A stretch of 64,000 nucleotides of DNA from RFXV01 sp038150465 (GCA_038150465.1 JAYOTP010000008.1:15618-79617), one strand, 5' to 3'. Positions 25,276-34,360 are shown, counted from the stretch's first letter. The notes: generated from the sequence alone by a model not told the origin. Numbers and translations: made by a program.

Positions 25276-26703
25276 ATGAAAATCATGAACAAATTACTGC
25301 TATCCCTCGCGGTGCTTTTGCTGGCAGCAGCCTGCAGCAGCAGCGACCACGGCGAGCTCGTAGGTGTTCAGGACAGACAAGAGTGGTTTCCCTCTGAACC
25401 TTACGGCATGGTGTACATCCCACAGGGCTCCTACAATATGGGAAATGCCGACCAGGACATTCCCTACACGCTCACAGCACCGACCAAGACCGTTTCCGTA
25501 CGCTCCTTCTTCATGGACCAAACGGAGATCACCAACAACGAGTACAGACAATTCGTCGAATGGGTTCGTGACTCCATCGTCCGTTTCCGGCTCGGAGAAG
25601 ATGGTCTGGTCGAAGGTTACGAGTTCATTGACTACGAGAATATAGATGATCCTTCTTTCTATCAGGAGTATATATCAGTGAACTATCCGGACAGCCTCAA
25701 GACCCACATCAACTGGGATGCGACCATCGAATGGAATGAAGAGCGCTATCCTTCTGCCGAGTATACGGAGATCATCGAGACCATCTACTTGCTTCCGGAG
25801 GAGCGCTTTATGGGCGGAAAAATGGTCGATGCCCGGCAACTGAATTATGTTTACTTCTGGCTGAACCGTCAGAAAGCTGCACGCAAGGAAAACCGTGTCT
25901 CGTACGATTATGGAGACACTGATGACGACGGCCTGGAATTCAACTACCGTGATTACATCAAGGAAAGTCAGGAATTGTCCGATAGAGGGTCGTTCATCGA
26001 AAAGGAAGTGACCAACATCTATCCGGACACCTTGTGCTGGGTGCATGACTTCACCTATTCTTTCAACGAGCCTCAGCACGACAAGTATTTCTGGCATCCG
26101 GCCTACGACGACTATCCCGTGGTCGGTGTGAATTGGAAGCAAGCCCGCGCTTTTTGCAATTGGCGTTCAAAATATCGTCGCGACTTTCTGATCTCAGAGG
26201 GCGAACTGATCGAGCACGACTTCCGTTTGCCGACAGAGGCGGAATGGGAGTATGCGGCCCGCGGAGGTCAAAATTTGGTCACTTACCCCTGGGGTGGGCC
26301 TTATGCGACCAACAGCGCAGGTTGTTACTTGGCCAACTTCAAGCCCAACAGAGGGAACCTCGTTTCCGACGGCGGTTTTTATCCGGTCAAAGCGACGGCC
26401 TACAGCCCGAATGGATTCAACCTCTACTGCATGAGTGGCAACGTAGCTGAGTGGACGAGTACAGCCTACGAGGCATCCAGCTATTACTATGTAAGCGACA
26501 TTTCACCGGACTTCCAGTACAATGCGGACGAGACGGACGATGAGACCCTCAAGCGCAAGGTGATCCGCGGAGGTTCGTGGAAGGATGTGGCCTCCTTCAT
26601 GCAGGTCAGCACACGCGATTTCGAATACCAGGATACGGGAAAGAGCTATGTAGGCTTCCGTACGCTGCAGGACTTCCTTGGAAGGGACCTGAAAGACTAT
26701 TGA
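25276..26703 (+). CDS. gldK: gliding motility/T9SS lipoprotein GldK
   Basis: GldK (PorK) forms, with GldN, the outer-membrane-associated ring of the type IX secretion machine. The 475-residue product has a lipoprotein signal with lipobox LLAAAC, and a formylglycine-generating-enzyme-like (SUMF1) domain: YIPQGSYNMG, DQTEITNNEYRQF, and near the C-terminus RLPTEAEWEYAARGG, GNVAEWTS and VIRGGSWKD. The catalytic cysteines of true FGE enzymes are not apparent, as expected for GldK. ATG at 25285 (MNKLLLS) is an alternative start three codons in. Followed by gldL after 40 bases. Confidence 0.95.
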   Translation: MKIMNKLLLSLAVLLLAAACSSSDHGELVGVQDRQEWFPSEPYGMVYIPQGSYNMGNADQDIPYTLTAPTKTVSVRSFFMDQTEITNNEYRQFVEWVRDSIVRFRLGEDGLVEGYEFIDYENIDDPSFYQEYISVNYPDSLKTHINWDATIEWNEERYPSAEYTEIIETIYLLPEERFMGGKMVDARQLNYVYFWLNRQKAARKENRVSYDYGDTDDDGLEFNYRDYIKESQELSDRGSFIEKEVTNIYPDTLCWVHDFTYSFNEPQHDKYFWHPAYDDYPVVGVNWKQARAFCNWRSKYRRDFLISEGELIEHDFRLPTEAEWEYAARGGQNLVTYPWGGPYATNSAGCYLANFKPNRGNLVSDGGFYPVKATAYSPNGFNLYCMSGNVAEWTSTAYEASSYYYVSDISPDFQYNADETDDETLKRKVIRGGSWKDVASFMQVSTRDFEYQDTGKSYVGFRTLQDFLGRDLKDY

Positions 26704-26743
26704 TCACAACGAGAACAAACAAAAACACCAAAAAACACAGACT

Positions 26744-27403
26744 ATGGCTTTGATCGATGTAAATGGCAAGCGCTTCAAGAACTTCATGGCGAAACTCTAC
26801 GGATGGGGAGCCTCAGTGGTGATCCTTGGTGCCATGTTCAAGATCCTTCACCTCGAAGGAGCGGACGTTATGCTCGTTGTCGGATTGACAACGGAAGCGG
26901 TCATTTTCTTTTTCTCTGCATTTGAAAAGCCTGCAGAGGAACTCGATTGGACACTGGTCTACCCAGAATTGGCGGCGGGCATGGATGATGAAGAAGGAAA
27001 GAGATCCGATCTGACCGTCACCCAGGAATTGGACAATATGCTAGAAGAAGCGAAGATCGACAACGAACTCATAGAGAGTTTGGGAACGGGTCTAAGGCAG
27101 TTGGGTGATACAGCGGGTCGTTTGAACGAGACGGTGGATGCTGCGGCAGCCACGAGCGACTACAGCAATCAACTCACTTTGGCCTCCAAGAACATGGAGT
27201 CCCTGAACGCGCTTTATGCAGTACAGCTGGAGACCTCAGCCAATCAAATGGAGGCGCAGAACAGCTTGATGGAGAACATCAACGGCGCTATGGAAGGCTC
27301 AGAAAAACTCAATAAGGAGGTACAAGCCCTCGCGGAGAATATGGCCAATCTGAACGGTGTTTATGGCGGTATGCTCTCAGCTATGAATCCAAACAGATCC
27401 TGA
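26744..27403 (+). CDS. gldL: T9SS inner membrane motor protein GldL
   Basis: GldL with GldM forms the proton-driven rotary motor of the T9SS. The 219-residue protein has two N-terminal membrane helices (about 19-36 and 41-60) and a long cytoplasmic helical tail. Glu51 in the second helix (LTTEAVIFF) probably corresponds to the membrane glutamate reported as essential in Flavobacterium GldL, and Arg10 precedes helix one. The tail is rich in heptad-like Asn/Leu/Glu patterns (ENINGAMEGSEKLNKEVQALAE has such spacing). Its position between gldK and gldM is the canonical order. Confidence 0.95.
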   Translation: MALIDVNGKRFKNFMAKLYGWGASVVILGAMFKILHLEGADVMLVVGLTTEAVIFFFSAFEKPAEELDWTLVYPELAAGMDDEEGKRSDLTVTQELDNMLEEAKIDNELIESLGTGLRQLGDTAGRLNETVDAAAATSDYSNQLTLASKNMESLNALYAVQLETSANQMEAQNSLMENINGAMEGSEKLNKEVQALAENMANLNGVYGGMLSAMNPNRS

Positions 27404-27448
27404 TCAGTCAGCTCATCCAATCATCAATCCATTTAAGACAGAAAAGAG

Positions 27449-28972
27449 ATGGCAGGAGGTAAGCTGAGTCCCCGTCAGAAAATGATCAATATGATGTACT
27501 TGGTATTGACCGCCCTTTTGGCGCTCAATATCTCCAAGGACATCTTACATGCACTTTCAAAGCTGAACAGCAGTTTGGAAGGAACGGCTCAGGTCGTTGA
27601 AGAGAAGAACTCAGATGTGTATGATCAGATCGAGGCGGCCTATTCGGAAAATCCGACCAAGGCAGGCCCGGCAAGGGAATCTTCAAAAAAGGTCAGAGCG
27701 CGTTCCAATCAGTTGGTCGAAGAGATCGAGACCATCAAGGAATCGCTGATCGAAGGCACAGGAGGTTACGATGAGGCGGGCGTAGAACCGAAGAAGATGG
27801 ACGACAAATCCATGGTAGCCAACCTGATGCTCATTCAGGGAAAGGCCATGGACCTGAGAAAAATGCTGGACAGCTATCGTACGGACATGATCAAGTTGGT
27901 GCCGGATGACAAGGCGCTGCACGATGAGATCAATGCAGAATTCAATACGAACGATGTCAAGGTGGGAGATGCCATTTTGGACTGGGAGCACGCCACCTTC
28001 GAGCATTACCCATTGATCGCTGTTTTGGCCTTCCTTACCGATTATCAGGCGAAGATCAGAAATACCGAGGCGGACATCATTGCCGACCTCAAGGCGAGCA
28101 TTGGAGCAAGCGACCTGAAGTTCACGGGTGTTCGTGCGATCGTCATGCCGAAGTCCAATTATGTCATCCAAGGCGACGACTATGAAGCAGATGTCTTCCT
28201 GGCTGCCTACGACGAGACGCAGAATCCAGATTTCGTAATTGAGGGTCAGGAGCTCTCAGATGAGGACATCGTTGGTGGCGTGGCCAAGGTGCGTTTCCCT
28301 GCACGTGCTGTGGGCGAGAAGACTTGGGCCGGCATCATCAAACTGGTCACCAACGGGGAGATCAAAGAATATCCTGTAGAGGCGGCGTATAATGTGGCAC
28401 CTCCAAGCGTGGTCATTTCTCCGACTAAGATGAATGTTCTTTATCGCGGTGTGGACAATCCGCTGGATATTGGTGTTCCAGGCGTGGATCCTTCCAAAGT
28501 GAAGGTGAGCGGTCCAGGTGTGCGTTCTGCAGGAAAGGGTCAGTATATCGCGGATGTGTCGGGCGTGACCCAGAAGACCATTACCATCAGTGTCTCTGTC
28601 ATCGACGATGAGGGCAAGTCAAAACCCATGGGCAAAAAGGAGTTCCGCATCAAGCGGGTGCCGGATGCCACGGGTTCTCAGCGAGGACAAAAGAACACCT
28701 TGCGTTCGGCTGGTTTCATCAAATCCAGCCCCATTCAGGCAGACCTGAATGACTTTCCATTCGACCTCAAGCTGGAAGTGGTTTCCTTTGAGATCGTCGT
28801 TCCGGGATTCCCACCGAAGAAAGTTCGTGGAAACAAACTGTCGAGTGATGTGAAGCAGCTGATCGACAAGGTGAAGAATGGCTCGACCATCGTATTCAGG
28901 GACATCAAAGCCAAAGGGCCAAAGGGTCTGAGGGTGGATGTTGCTGGTTTCTCCATAGACGTAAACGTATAG
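27449..28972 (+). CDS. gldM: T9SS periplasmic shaft protein GldM
   Basis: GldM is anchored by one N-terminal membrane helix that inserts in the GldL bundle and projects four periplasmic domains toward the GldKN ring. The 507-residue product starts MAGGKLSPRQKMINMMYLVLTALLALN, with the helix at about 14-33. A long helical D1 domain (to about 220) is followed by beta-sandwich domains (YVIQGDDYEADVFLAAYD, NVAPPSVVISPTKMNVLYRG, and the C-terminal VAGFSIDVNV). Length matches known GldM. It precedes gldN by 4 bases. Confidence 0.95.
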   Translation: MAGGKLSPRQKMINMMYLVLTALLALNISKDILHALSKLNSSLEGTAQVVEEKNSDVYDQIEAAYSENPTKAGPARESSKKVRARSNQLVEEIETIKESLIEGTGGYDEAGVEPKKMDDKSMVANLMLIQGKAMDLRKMLDSYRTDMIKLVPDDKALHDEINAEFNTNDVKVGDAILDWEHATFEHYPLIAVLAFLTDYQAKIRNTEADIIADLKASIGASDLKFTGVRAIVMPKSNYVIQGDDYEADVFLAAYDETQNPDFVIEGQELSDEDIVGGVAKVRFPARAVGEKTWAGIIKLVTNGEIKEYPVEAAYNVAPPSVVISPTKMNVLYRGVDNPLDIGVPGVDPSKVKVSGPGVRSAGKGQYIADVSGVTQKTITISVSVIDDEGKSKPMGKKEFRIKRVPDATGSQRGQKNTLRSAGFIKSSPIQADLNDFPFDLKLEVVSFEIVVPGFPPKKVRGNKLSSDVKQLIDKVKNGSTIVFRDIKAKGPKGLRVDVAGFSIDVNV

Positions 28973-28976
28973 GCAT

Positions 28977-29708
28977 ATGAAAAGTCGCTTGATCTTACTT
29001 ATCGCCCTGCTCTCTTTTGGTATTGCTCCACAGGGGATGGCGCAGGTCTTGACACCGGAAGATGACGGCATCATTCCGGATCCCCCCAAGTTCTATCACC
29101 ACAATCGGGTGATCCAATACCCCTTTTTAAGAGAGGCGGATATGGTCTGGTCGACGCGACACTGGGAGGTCATCGACATTCGGGAGAAGATCAACCAGCA
29201 CTTGTACTATCCAACTCAAAAGCTTCCAGACAGGAAGTCGCTCTTTGATGTATTGGTAGAAGGTATTCTCTCTGAAGGGACGATCGTAGAGGTCTTCAAT
29301 GACGACAAATTTGAGATTCCACTTACACCGGATGCGCTGGAGCAAATGATCGACCAGTACGATACGGTGGCTATTGATAACGATTTTGGAATTGTTCGGG
29401 ATGACCCAAGTACGTACATAGTAGATACCATTTCCATCCGCTCGAGTAATGTTCTGGGCTATAAGATCAAGTCGGACTGGTATTTTGACAAGCAGCGTGG
29501 GGAAATGAAGAACCGCATNNNNNNNNNNNNNNNNNNNNNNNNNNNNNNNNNNNNNNNNNNNNNNNNNNNNNNNNNNNNNNNNNNNNNNNNNNNNNNNNNN
29601 NNNNNNNNNNNNNNNNNNAAGATCAACGACACCATGATGCAGTTGCTCGAGGCGCAGCAGATCAGAGAGAATTTGAGGAACTTTGAACACGACCTCTGGG
29701 AGTACTGA
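28977..29708 (+). CDS. gldN: T9SS ring protein GldN, interrupted by assembly gap
   Basis: GldN (PorN) binds GldK in the periplasmic ring. A signal peptide (to GMAQ) precedes the conserved FYHHNRVIQYPFLREADMVW-type segment and WYFDKQRGEMKNRI, and the last 27 residues (TMMQLLEAQQIRENLR) follow a 100-N gap at 29519-29618. The readable part covers about 180 plus 27 residues, while the family is about 290-330 long, so the real gap is probably larger than 100 bases. The gene ends before a strong terminator that closes the gld operon. Confidence 0.9.
   Translation: MKSRLILLIALLSFGIAPQGMAQVLTPEDDGIIPDPPKFYHHNRVIQYPFLREADMVWSTRHWEVIDIREKINQHLYYPTQKLPDRKSLFDVLVEGILSEGTIVEVFNDDKFEIPLTPDALEQMIDQYDTVAIDNDFGIVRDDPSTYIVDTISIRSSNVLGYKIKSDWYFDKQRGEMKNRXXXXXXXXXXXXXXXXXXXXXXXXXXXXXXXXXXKINDTMMQLLEAQQIRENLRNFEHDLWEY
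29519..29618. other. assembly gap (100 N) in gldN
   Basis: Exactly 100 N, a placeholder length. Comparison with usual GldN length suggests that 200 or more bases are missing here. Confidence 0.95.
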
Positions 29709-29730
29709 TCAAATAGGAATCAAAAGAACA

Positions 29731-29752
29731 GGCCGCTTATGCGGCCTTTTTT
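29731..29752 (+). terminator. rho-independent terminator after gldN
   Basis: GGCCGC-TTAT-GCGGCC followed by six T. It ends the gld operon 22 bases after the gldN stop. The last T is directly followed by the ATG of the next gene, leaving no leader. Confidence 0.85.
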
Positions 29753-30742
29753 ATGGCACATATACGGATCATTGGTGGCGGTATCTCGGGAAGCATCCTG
29801 GCATTAAGGGCACATATGTCCGGGCATTCCATTGATTGGTGGAAATACGGCAGGCCCTCTGCATCACTTGCAGCCTCGGGTATTTACAATCCGATCGTTT
29901 TGAAACGATTGAAGCTGGTTTGGCGCGCGGCTGAATTGAGCCGTTGTGCCGAGCAGTTCTATGCAGATACCAATTCCCTTCTTGGAAGCGAATGGGCGGC
30001 ACCGATCCCGATATGGCATCGGATGCAGGAAGAGGGCAAGATCAATGACTGGGAAGCGCTGAGCACGGATGCAGGCTTTGCGGACTTTTTGGGCCCGATC
30101 CATGGCAAGAGCGAGGTATATGGTGAACTTAAAAAAGCAGGACGATTGTTGGTCGCCCCTTGGTTGGACGATGTGGAACAATTCATGACAGAGCGGCATC
30201 GGGTCGAAAACAAAAAATGGTCTGTGGACGAGCATTTGGATGGCACGGCCACAGTGCTTTGCACGGGATGGAAGACAGATGGCCTGCCCTATGGAATACC
30301 GGAAAACGCCATGGCACCTGTCAAGGGCGAGGTGCTGACACTCCGGTTACCGGGCTATCCTCATTCGGAGAAGATCGTCCACGGAGGTGTATTCATCATG
30401 CCTTTGGGTGATGAGCTGTATAAAGTGGGGGCCACCTATTCCTGGGATCCACTGGATGAGCGGCCCAGTGATCAAGGAAGAGATTGGCTGCTTGAACGGC
30501 TGGCCAAATTATGGCCCGGGCCGGTGGAACAAATTAGGCACGAGGCAGCGGTCCGACCAGCCGTCCGGGACCGAAAACCCATCCTGGGATCGGTGGACGG
30601 CCACAAGGGGCTCTATGTCTTCAACGGTATGGGCAGTCGGGGAACCTTGCTGGCGCCTTTACTGAGTCAGTGGATGCTCGATCACATCTTTCACTCCGTA
30701 CCCTTGCCTTCGGAGGTCGATCTAAGGCGCTTTTCCGAATAG
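29753..30742 (+). CDS. FAD-dependent oxidoreductase, DAO family
   Basis: A 329-residue flavoprotein of the D-amino acid/glycine oxidase (DAO) type. The FAD-binding GGGISG is at 8-13, and the C-terminal FAD motif appears as VRPAVRDRKPILG followed by GLYVFNGMGSRG. Family members oxidise amino acids or remove side chains from tRNA precursors (MnmC-type); the substrate here is unknown. The start codon abuts the T-run of the gldN terminator, and because the Rossmann motif begins at residue 8 no later start is possible. The 3' end overlaps the convergent DUF983 gene by 52 bases. Confidence 0.85.
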   Translation: MAHIRIIGGGISGSILALRAHMSGHSIDWWKYGRPSASLAASGIYNPIVLKRLKLVWRAAELSRCAEQFYADTNSLLGSEWAAPIPIWHRMQEEGKINDWEALSTDAGFADFLGPIHGKSEVYGELKKAGRLLVAPWLDDVEQFMTERHRVENKKWSVDEHLDGTATVLCTGWKTDGLPYGIPENAMAPVKGEVLTLRLPGYPHSEKIVHGGVFIMPLGDELYKVGATYSWDPLDERPSDQGRDWLLERLAKLWPGPVEQIRHEAAVRPAVRDRKPILGSVDGHKGLYVFNGMGSRGTLLAPLLSQWMLDHIFHSVPLPSEVDLRRFSE

Positions 30743-31107
30743 GAGGGATCGTAAGAGACGAACAGATTGATCCACGTCGAACGACTGAGCCTGAAGATCC
30801 AGGGGCTGGCCAGCAATTGCACCAGGGCGAGGGTGCCAACGGTGGTCCAAATGCCATAGCCAAGAAGGAGATCGACCAATACAAAGACCGCAACGAATAC
30901 GGCCACTCCGTAGGCATAGCTGATGTACATGCTCCCGTAGAAAAAGGAAGGTTCACGCTCGAATTTCAGGTCGCATACCTTGCAGTGTTCGGGCATCTTG
31001 CTCAGTTCCTTCAGGGGGAACGGACTTCTGTTTATGAACAGGTCCGAACCGTGGCAGCGAGGGCACTTCAACCGAAGAATGCTGTACAGGCGTTTTCCTT
31101 TTTTCAT
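30691..31107 (-). CDS. DUF983 membrane protein with zinc-ribbon-like motif
   Basis: A 138-residue protein with two CxxC pairs at the N-terminus (CPRC and CKVC), a probable zinc ribbon, then two membrane helices (about 60-85 and 90-110). The DUF983 family has no firm function. ATG at 31107 (MKKGKRLYSILRLKCPRC) is chosen because it matches the family start and has a -7 box directly upstream; a longer frame from 31167 would run through that promoter and the start of the divergent ABC-F gene. The tail overlaps the convergent FAD oxidoreductase gene. Confidence 0.82.
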   Translation of the reverse strand: MKKGKRLYSILRLKCPRCHGSDLFINRSPFPLKELSKMPEHCKVCDLKFEREPSFFYGSMYISYAYGVAVFVAVFVLVDLLLGYGIWTTVGTLALVQLLASPWIFRLSRSTWINLFVSYDPSYSEKRLRSTSEGKGTE

Positions 31108-31113
31108 ACGATA

Positions 31114-31121
31114 CAAAAGTA
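31114..31121 (-). promoter_or_regulatory. -7 box abutting DUF983 start
   Basis: Minus strand reads TACTTTTG, an exact match to TAnnTTTG, 6 bases before the ATG. If used, the transcript would be leaderless or nearly so. No -33 element is evident. Confidence 0.4.
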
Positions 31122-31145
31122 CAGCGGTCGGCCCTTGCGCCTTCA

Positions 31146-31153
31146 TACATTTG
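31146..31153 (+). promoter_or_regulatory. -7 box abutting ABC-F start
   Basis: TACATTTG matches TAnnTTTG exactly and ends 4 bases before the GTG start of the ABC-F gene. It is back-to-back with the DUF983 box within a 50-base divergent region. No -33 element is evident. Confidence 0.4.
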
Positions 31154-31157
31154 CCGC

Positions 31158-33101
31158 GTGGTTTCACTCAACAAGGTCACCCTCGATTTTACGGACAAGA
31201 CCCTTTTCAATGAGATCGGTTTCCTGATCACAAGGGAAGATCGCATTGGATTGGTCGGGCGCAACGGAGCGGGCAAATCTACCCTTCTGAAGGTGTTGGC
31301 CCGTGAACAGGAGATCGATAAGGGCGAAGTGGCTGTTCAGTCGGGATGCAGCATCGGATATCTGCCCCAGGAACTCGATCTGTTGGATCGGTATTCCTTG
31401 ATGGGGGAGATGGAGCAGGCCATGCCGGAACTCGTTGAATTGGAGCAGCAACTCGCCCGAATCAATTCGGAAATGAGCGAGCGGAGCGATTATGAGTCGG
31501 AGGCCTATATGCAGCTCATTCAGGACCTGAATGATCATACTGAGCGCTATGGCATGCTGGGCGGATACACCTTTCGCGCAGAGATAGAAAAGATCTTGAA
31601 GGGTCTTGGATTCAAGGCGGCTGATTTTGAAGCACCCACGGCCACATTCTCAGGAGGATGGCGCATGCGCGTGGAACTGGCCAAATTGCTGGTTCGTCAG
31701 CACGACCTTTTGCTGCTCGATGAACCAACCAATCACCTGGACATCGAATCCATTATATGGCTGGAGCAATTCCTCAAGGAGTATTCGGGAGGGATCGTTC
31801 TGGTCAGCCACGACAGGACATTCTTGGATCAGGTCACCAACCGGACCGTCGAGCTCTCGTATGGCAAGGCCTATGACTTCCCCATGCCCTATTCTCGTTT
31901 TGTCACCCAAAGGGCCGAACAGCGGACACTGCAGATCGCCGCGAAAAAGAATCAGGAAAAAGAGGTCAAGCGCACAGAAGAACTGATCGAAAAGTTCCGC
32001 TATAAGGCGACTAAAGCATCTTTTGCCCAATCCCTGATCAAGAAGCTGGACAAGATGGAACTCATTGAGGTGGAGGAAGAAGACCATCGGGAGATGCGGT
32101 TCCGTTTTTCGCCAGCCAGTCGATCCGGACGGGTTGTGGTCCATTGCGATAAGGTGAGCAAGAGCTACGGAGAAAAGGATGTGTTGAGCTCTGTGGACCT
32201 TCGGCTGGAACGCGGTGAGCGCATTGCCTTCGTGGGCCAGAACGGCCAGGGAAAATCCACTTTGGTAAAGATCATCATTGGGCAACTGCAGGCAGAGGGT
32301 CTTGTGGAATTGGGCCATCAGGTGGAGCTGGGCTACTATGCGCAGAACCAGACCGATGAATTGAATGGGGAGATCAGCCTCCTTCAGACCATTGAGGACG
32401 CAGCGCCTGAATCCGTGCGTCCACGTGCGAGGGATCTGTTGGGTTCTTTTTTGTTCAGCGGCGAGGAGGTAGAGAAAAAAGTGAAGGTTCTCAGTGGTGG
32501 GGAGAAGGGAAGATTGGCCTTGTGCAAGATGTTGCTTCAGCCCATCAATTTTCTGGTGATGGACGAACCGACAAATCATCTGGACATGCGTGCCAAGGAT
32601 GTTCTGAAAAGGTCTTTGCAGCAATTTGATGGAACACTGCTCGTGGTTTCACACGACCGGGAATTCCTGGAGGGACTGACAGACAGGACGATCGAGTTTG
32701 CAGAGGGCAAGATCAAGGAACATCTGGGAGGCATTGAGGCATTTCTTGAGGCAAGAAAGGCCCGGGACTTTCGGCAGATCGAAGCAAGGACCAAAGAGAA
32801 GACCAAGGCAGAGGAACAGCCAGCCAGGGAGAATTACAAGGAGCGAAAAAAGCGTGAAAAGGCCCTTAGGAAGCTGGAGAACCGATTCGCTCAGCTCACC
32901 GAAGAGGTGCATCAAAAGGAGGAGGAGCTCAAGCAATGGGATGCCCAGCTTTCCGACCCAGAGTCCTTCAAGGTCTTGAGCGCAGAAGAGGGATTCTATG
33001 ATCGCTATGAAAAGGCCAAAGGAGAATTGGACCGGCTCATGGAGGAGTGGATGGAGGCCGAGGAAGTATTGAAGGAGGCTCAAAAAAAGACCGATACATG
33101 A
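31158..33101 (+). CDS. ABC-F family ATPase (Uup/EttA-like)
   Basis: A soluble twin-ATPase of 647 residues without membrane segments. Walker A motifs are GRNGAGKST (34-42) and GQNGQGKST (about 360-368), with signature SGGW and SGGEKGR and Walker B LLLLDEPTNHLD and FLVMDEPTNHLD. A charged linker joins the two domains, and the C-terminus (from about 545) is a lysine/glutamate-rich coiled coil as in Uup, which binds DNA or ribosomes. ABC-F proteins act on the ribosomal E site or on DNA repair intermediates. The GTG start fits the conserved MVSLNKVTLDF. It overlaps the M16 peptidase gene by 4 bases. Confidence 0.92.
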   Translation: MVSLNKVTLDFTDKTLFNEIGFLITREDRIGLVGRNGAGKSTLLKVLAREQEIDKGEVAVQSGCSIGYLPQELDLLDRYSLMGEMEQAMPELVELEQQLARINSEMSERSDYESEAYMQLIQDLNDHTERYGMLGGYTFRAEIEKILKGLGFKAADFEAPTATFSGGWRMRVELAKLLVRQHDLLLLDEPTNHLDIESIIWLEQFLKEYSGGIVLVSHDRTFLDQVTNRTVELSYGKAYDFPMPYSRFVTQRAEQRTLQIAAKKNQEKEVKRTEELIEKFRYKATKASFAQSLIKKLDKMELIEVEEEDHREMRFRFSPASRSGRVVVHCDKVSKSYGEKDVLSSVDLRLERGERIAFVGQNGQGKSTLVKIIIGQLQAEGLVELGHQVELGYYAQNQTDELNGEISLLQTIEDAAPESVRPRARDLLGSFLFSGEEVEKKVKVLSGGEKGRLALCKMLLQPINFLVMDEPTNHLDMRAKDVLKRSLQQFDGTLLVVSHDREFLEGLTDRTIEFAEGKIKEHLGGIEAFLEARKARDFRQIEARTKEKTKAEEQPARENYKERKKREKALRKLENRFAQLTEEVHQKEEELKQWDAQLSDPESFKVLSAEEGFYDRYEKAKGELDRLMEEWMEAEEVLKEAQKKTDT

Positions 33102-34348
33102 AGATCGTCCAAGAGCGATTTCATCGGGCGAGCCTCCCGAACGGACTGCGCATCCTTCACCAGCAGACCAGAGGACCTGTTTGTCATCTGGCGATCATCG
33201 TCCGCGCTGGATCGAGAGATGAACAAGAGCAGGAGCAGGGTCTCGCGCACTTCGTTGAGCATTGCCTTTTCAAGGGAACAGCGCACCGGAAGACCTATCA
33301 TATCCTGAGCCGTCTGGACGATATCGGAGGAGAGCTCAATGCCTTCACTGGGAAAGAGGACACCACCCTTTATGCGACCGTTCTGGATCCGTACTTCCGT
33401 CGTGCGGCCGAACTGCTGGTGGATATCGCTTTTCATTCCACATTCCCTGATCGGGAGATCAGCAAGGAGAAGGATGTTGTGGTCGATGAGATCCATGCCT
33501 ATGCAGACAGCCCTTCCGATCATATTTTCGACCTCTTCGATGAGTTGATCTTTCCCGATCATCCCTTAGGTCGAAATATTCTGGGTACACCAAAGTCCGT
33601 ACGCTCTTTTAGCCGGAGCCAGCTTTTGGAATTCATCGAGCGCCTTTACCGAACCGACCGGATCGTCCTGGCCACAGCGGGTCCTATGAGTGGAGAAAAG
33701 GTGGAGCGTATCTGGAGCGCTCTTTTGGACGACAGCCTGCCTGAAGCCAGCACTGTTGGAAGAAAGGGTGCAGGAGCGCACAAGGCCGTTCATGCCCAAA
33801 GAGAAACGGCCCAGTCACAGACCCATTGCATACTGGGGAATCGTGCATTCGGAGGCGAAGAGGATCATTCCCTGGCCTTTCATCTGCTGAACAATATTTT
33901 GGGTGGCCCCACAATGAACAATCGACTCAATCTGCGCATTCGTGAGCGGTTCGGACTGACCTATCACCTGGAGTCGTTCTACACGCCCTACACAGACGTG
34001 GGGTCCTGGGGCGTATACTTGAGCACGGAACCCGGACATGCAGAAAGGGTGGTTCGATTGGTGCACAAGGAGTTGAAGGAATTGCGCGAACGTGCGCTGG
34101 GCACTTTGCAACTCAGTCGGGCCAAGAAACAAGTGCAAGGGCAGATCGCGATGGCTCAGGAGAATGCAGGCAGTTCTGTGGGTTCGGCCGCCCGTTCGCT
34201 CCTTCACAGGGGAAGTATTGAGCCCCTGGAACAGATCATGGAGCGCATCGATCGAATTTCATCCACTGAGCTGTTGGAGGTGGCCAATCAGGTATTCGAG
34301 CCTTCTGCATTGAGCAGTATCTATCTTCGGGGCCAAGGGTCCACCTAA
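33098..34348 (+). CDS. M16-family zinc peptidase
   Basis: A pitrilysin/insulinase-type protease of 416 residues. The inverted zinc motif is H51-FV-E54-H55, with a downstream glutamate in KDVVVDEIHAY near 130, so the active-site half is complete. The second half (ILGGPTMNNRLNLRIRERFGLTYHLESFYTPY) is the conserved R/Y-containing substrate-binding part. There is no signal peptide, suggesting a cytoplasmic peptidase like the processing-peptidase group (YmxG/PqqL short type). ATG at 33098 overlaps the ABC-F stop (ATGA) and gives the family start. Confidence 0.9.
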   Translation: MKIVQERFHRASLPNGLRILHQQTRGPVCHLAIIVRAGSRDEQEQEQGLAHFVEHCLFKGTAHRKTYHILSRLDDIGGELNAFTGKEDTTLYATVLDPYFRRAAELLVDIAFHSTFPDREISKEKDVVVDEIHAYADSPSDHIFDLFDELIFPDHPLGRNILGTPKSVRSFSRSQLLEFIERLYRTDRIVLATAGPMSGEKVERIWSALLDDSLPEASTVGRKGAGAHKAVHAQRETAQSQTHCILGNRAFGGEEDHSLAFHLLNNILGGPTMNNRLNLRIRERFGLTYHLESFYTPYTDVGSWGVYLSTEPGHAERVVRLVHKELKELRERALGTLQLSRAKKQVQGQIAMAQENAGSSVGSAARSLLHRGSIEPLEQIMERIDRISSTELLEVANQVFEPSALSSIYLRGQGST

Positions 34349-34360
34349 AGACAAAAGCCT

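Noticed and set aside
28977..29708. Naturally truncated GldN
   Set aside because: The shortness is explained by the 100-N placeholder.
31108..31167. Longer DUF983 start at 31167
   Set aside because: The extra 20 residues overlap the ABC-F start and both -7 boxes and do not resemble the family's N-terminus.
31650..32624. 324-residue open frame opposite the ABC-F gene
   Set aside because: Antisense shadow; no family, no start context.
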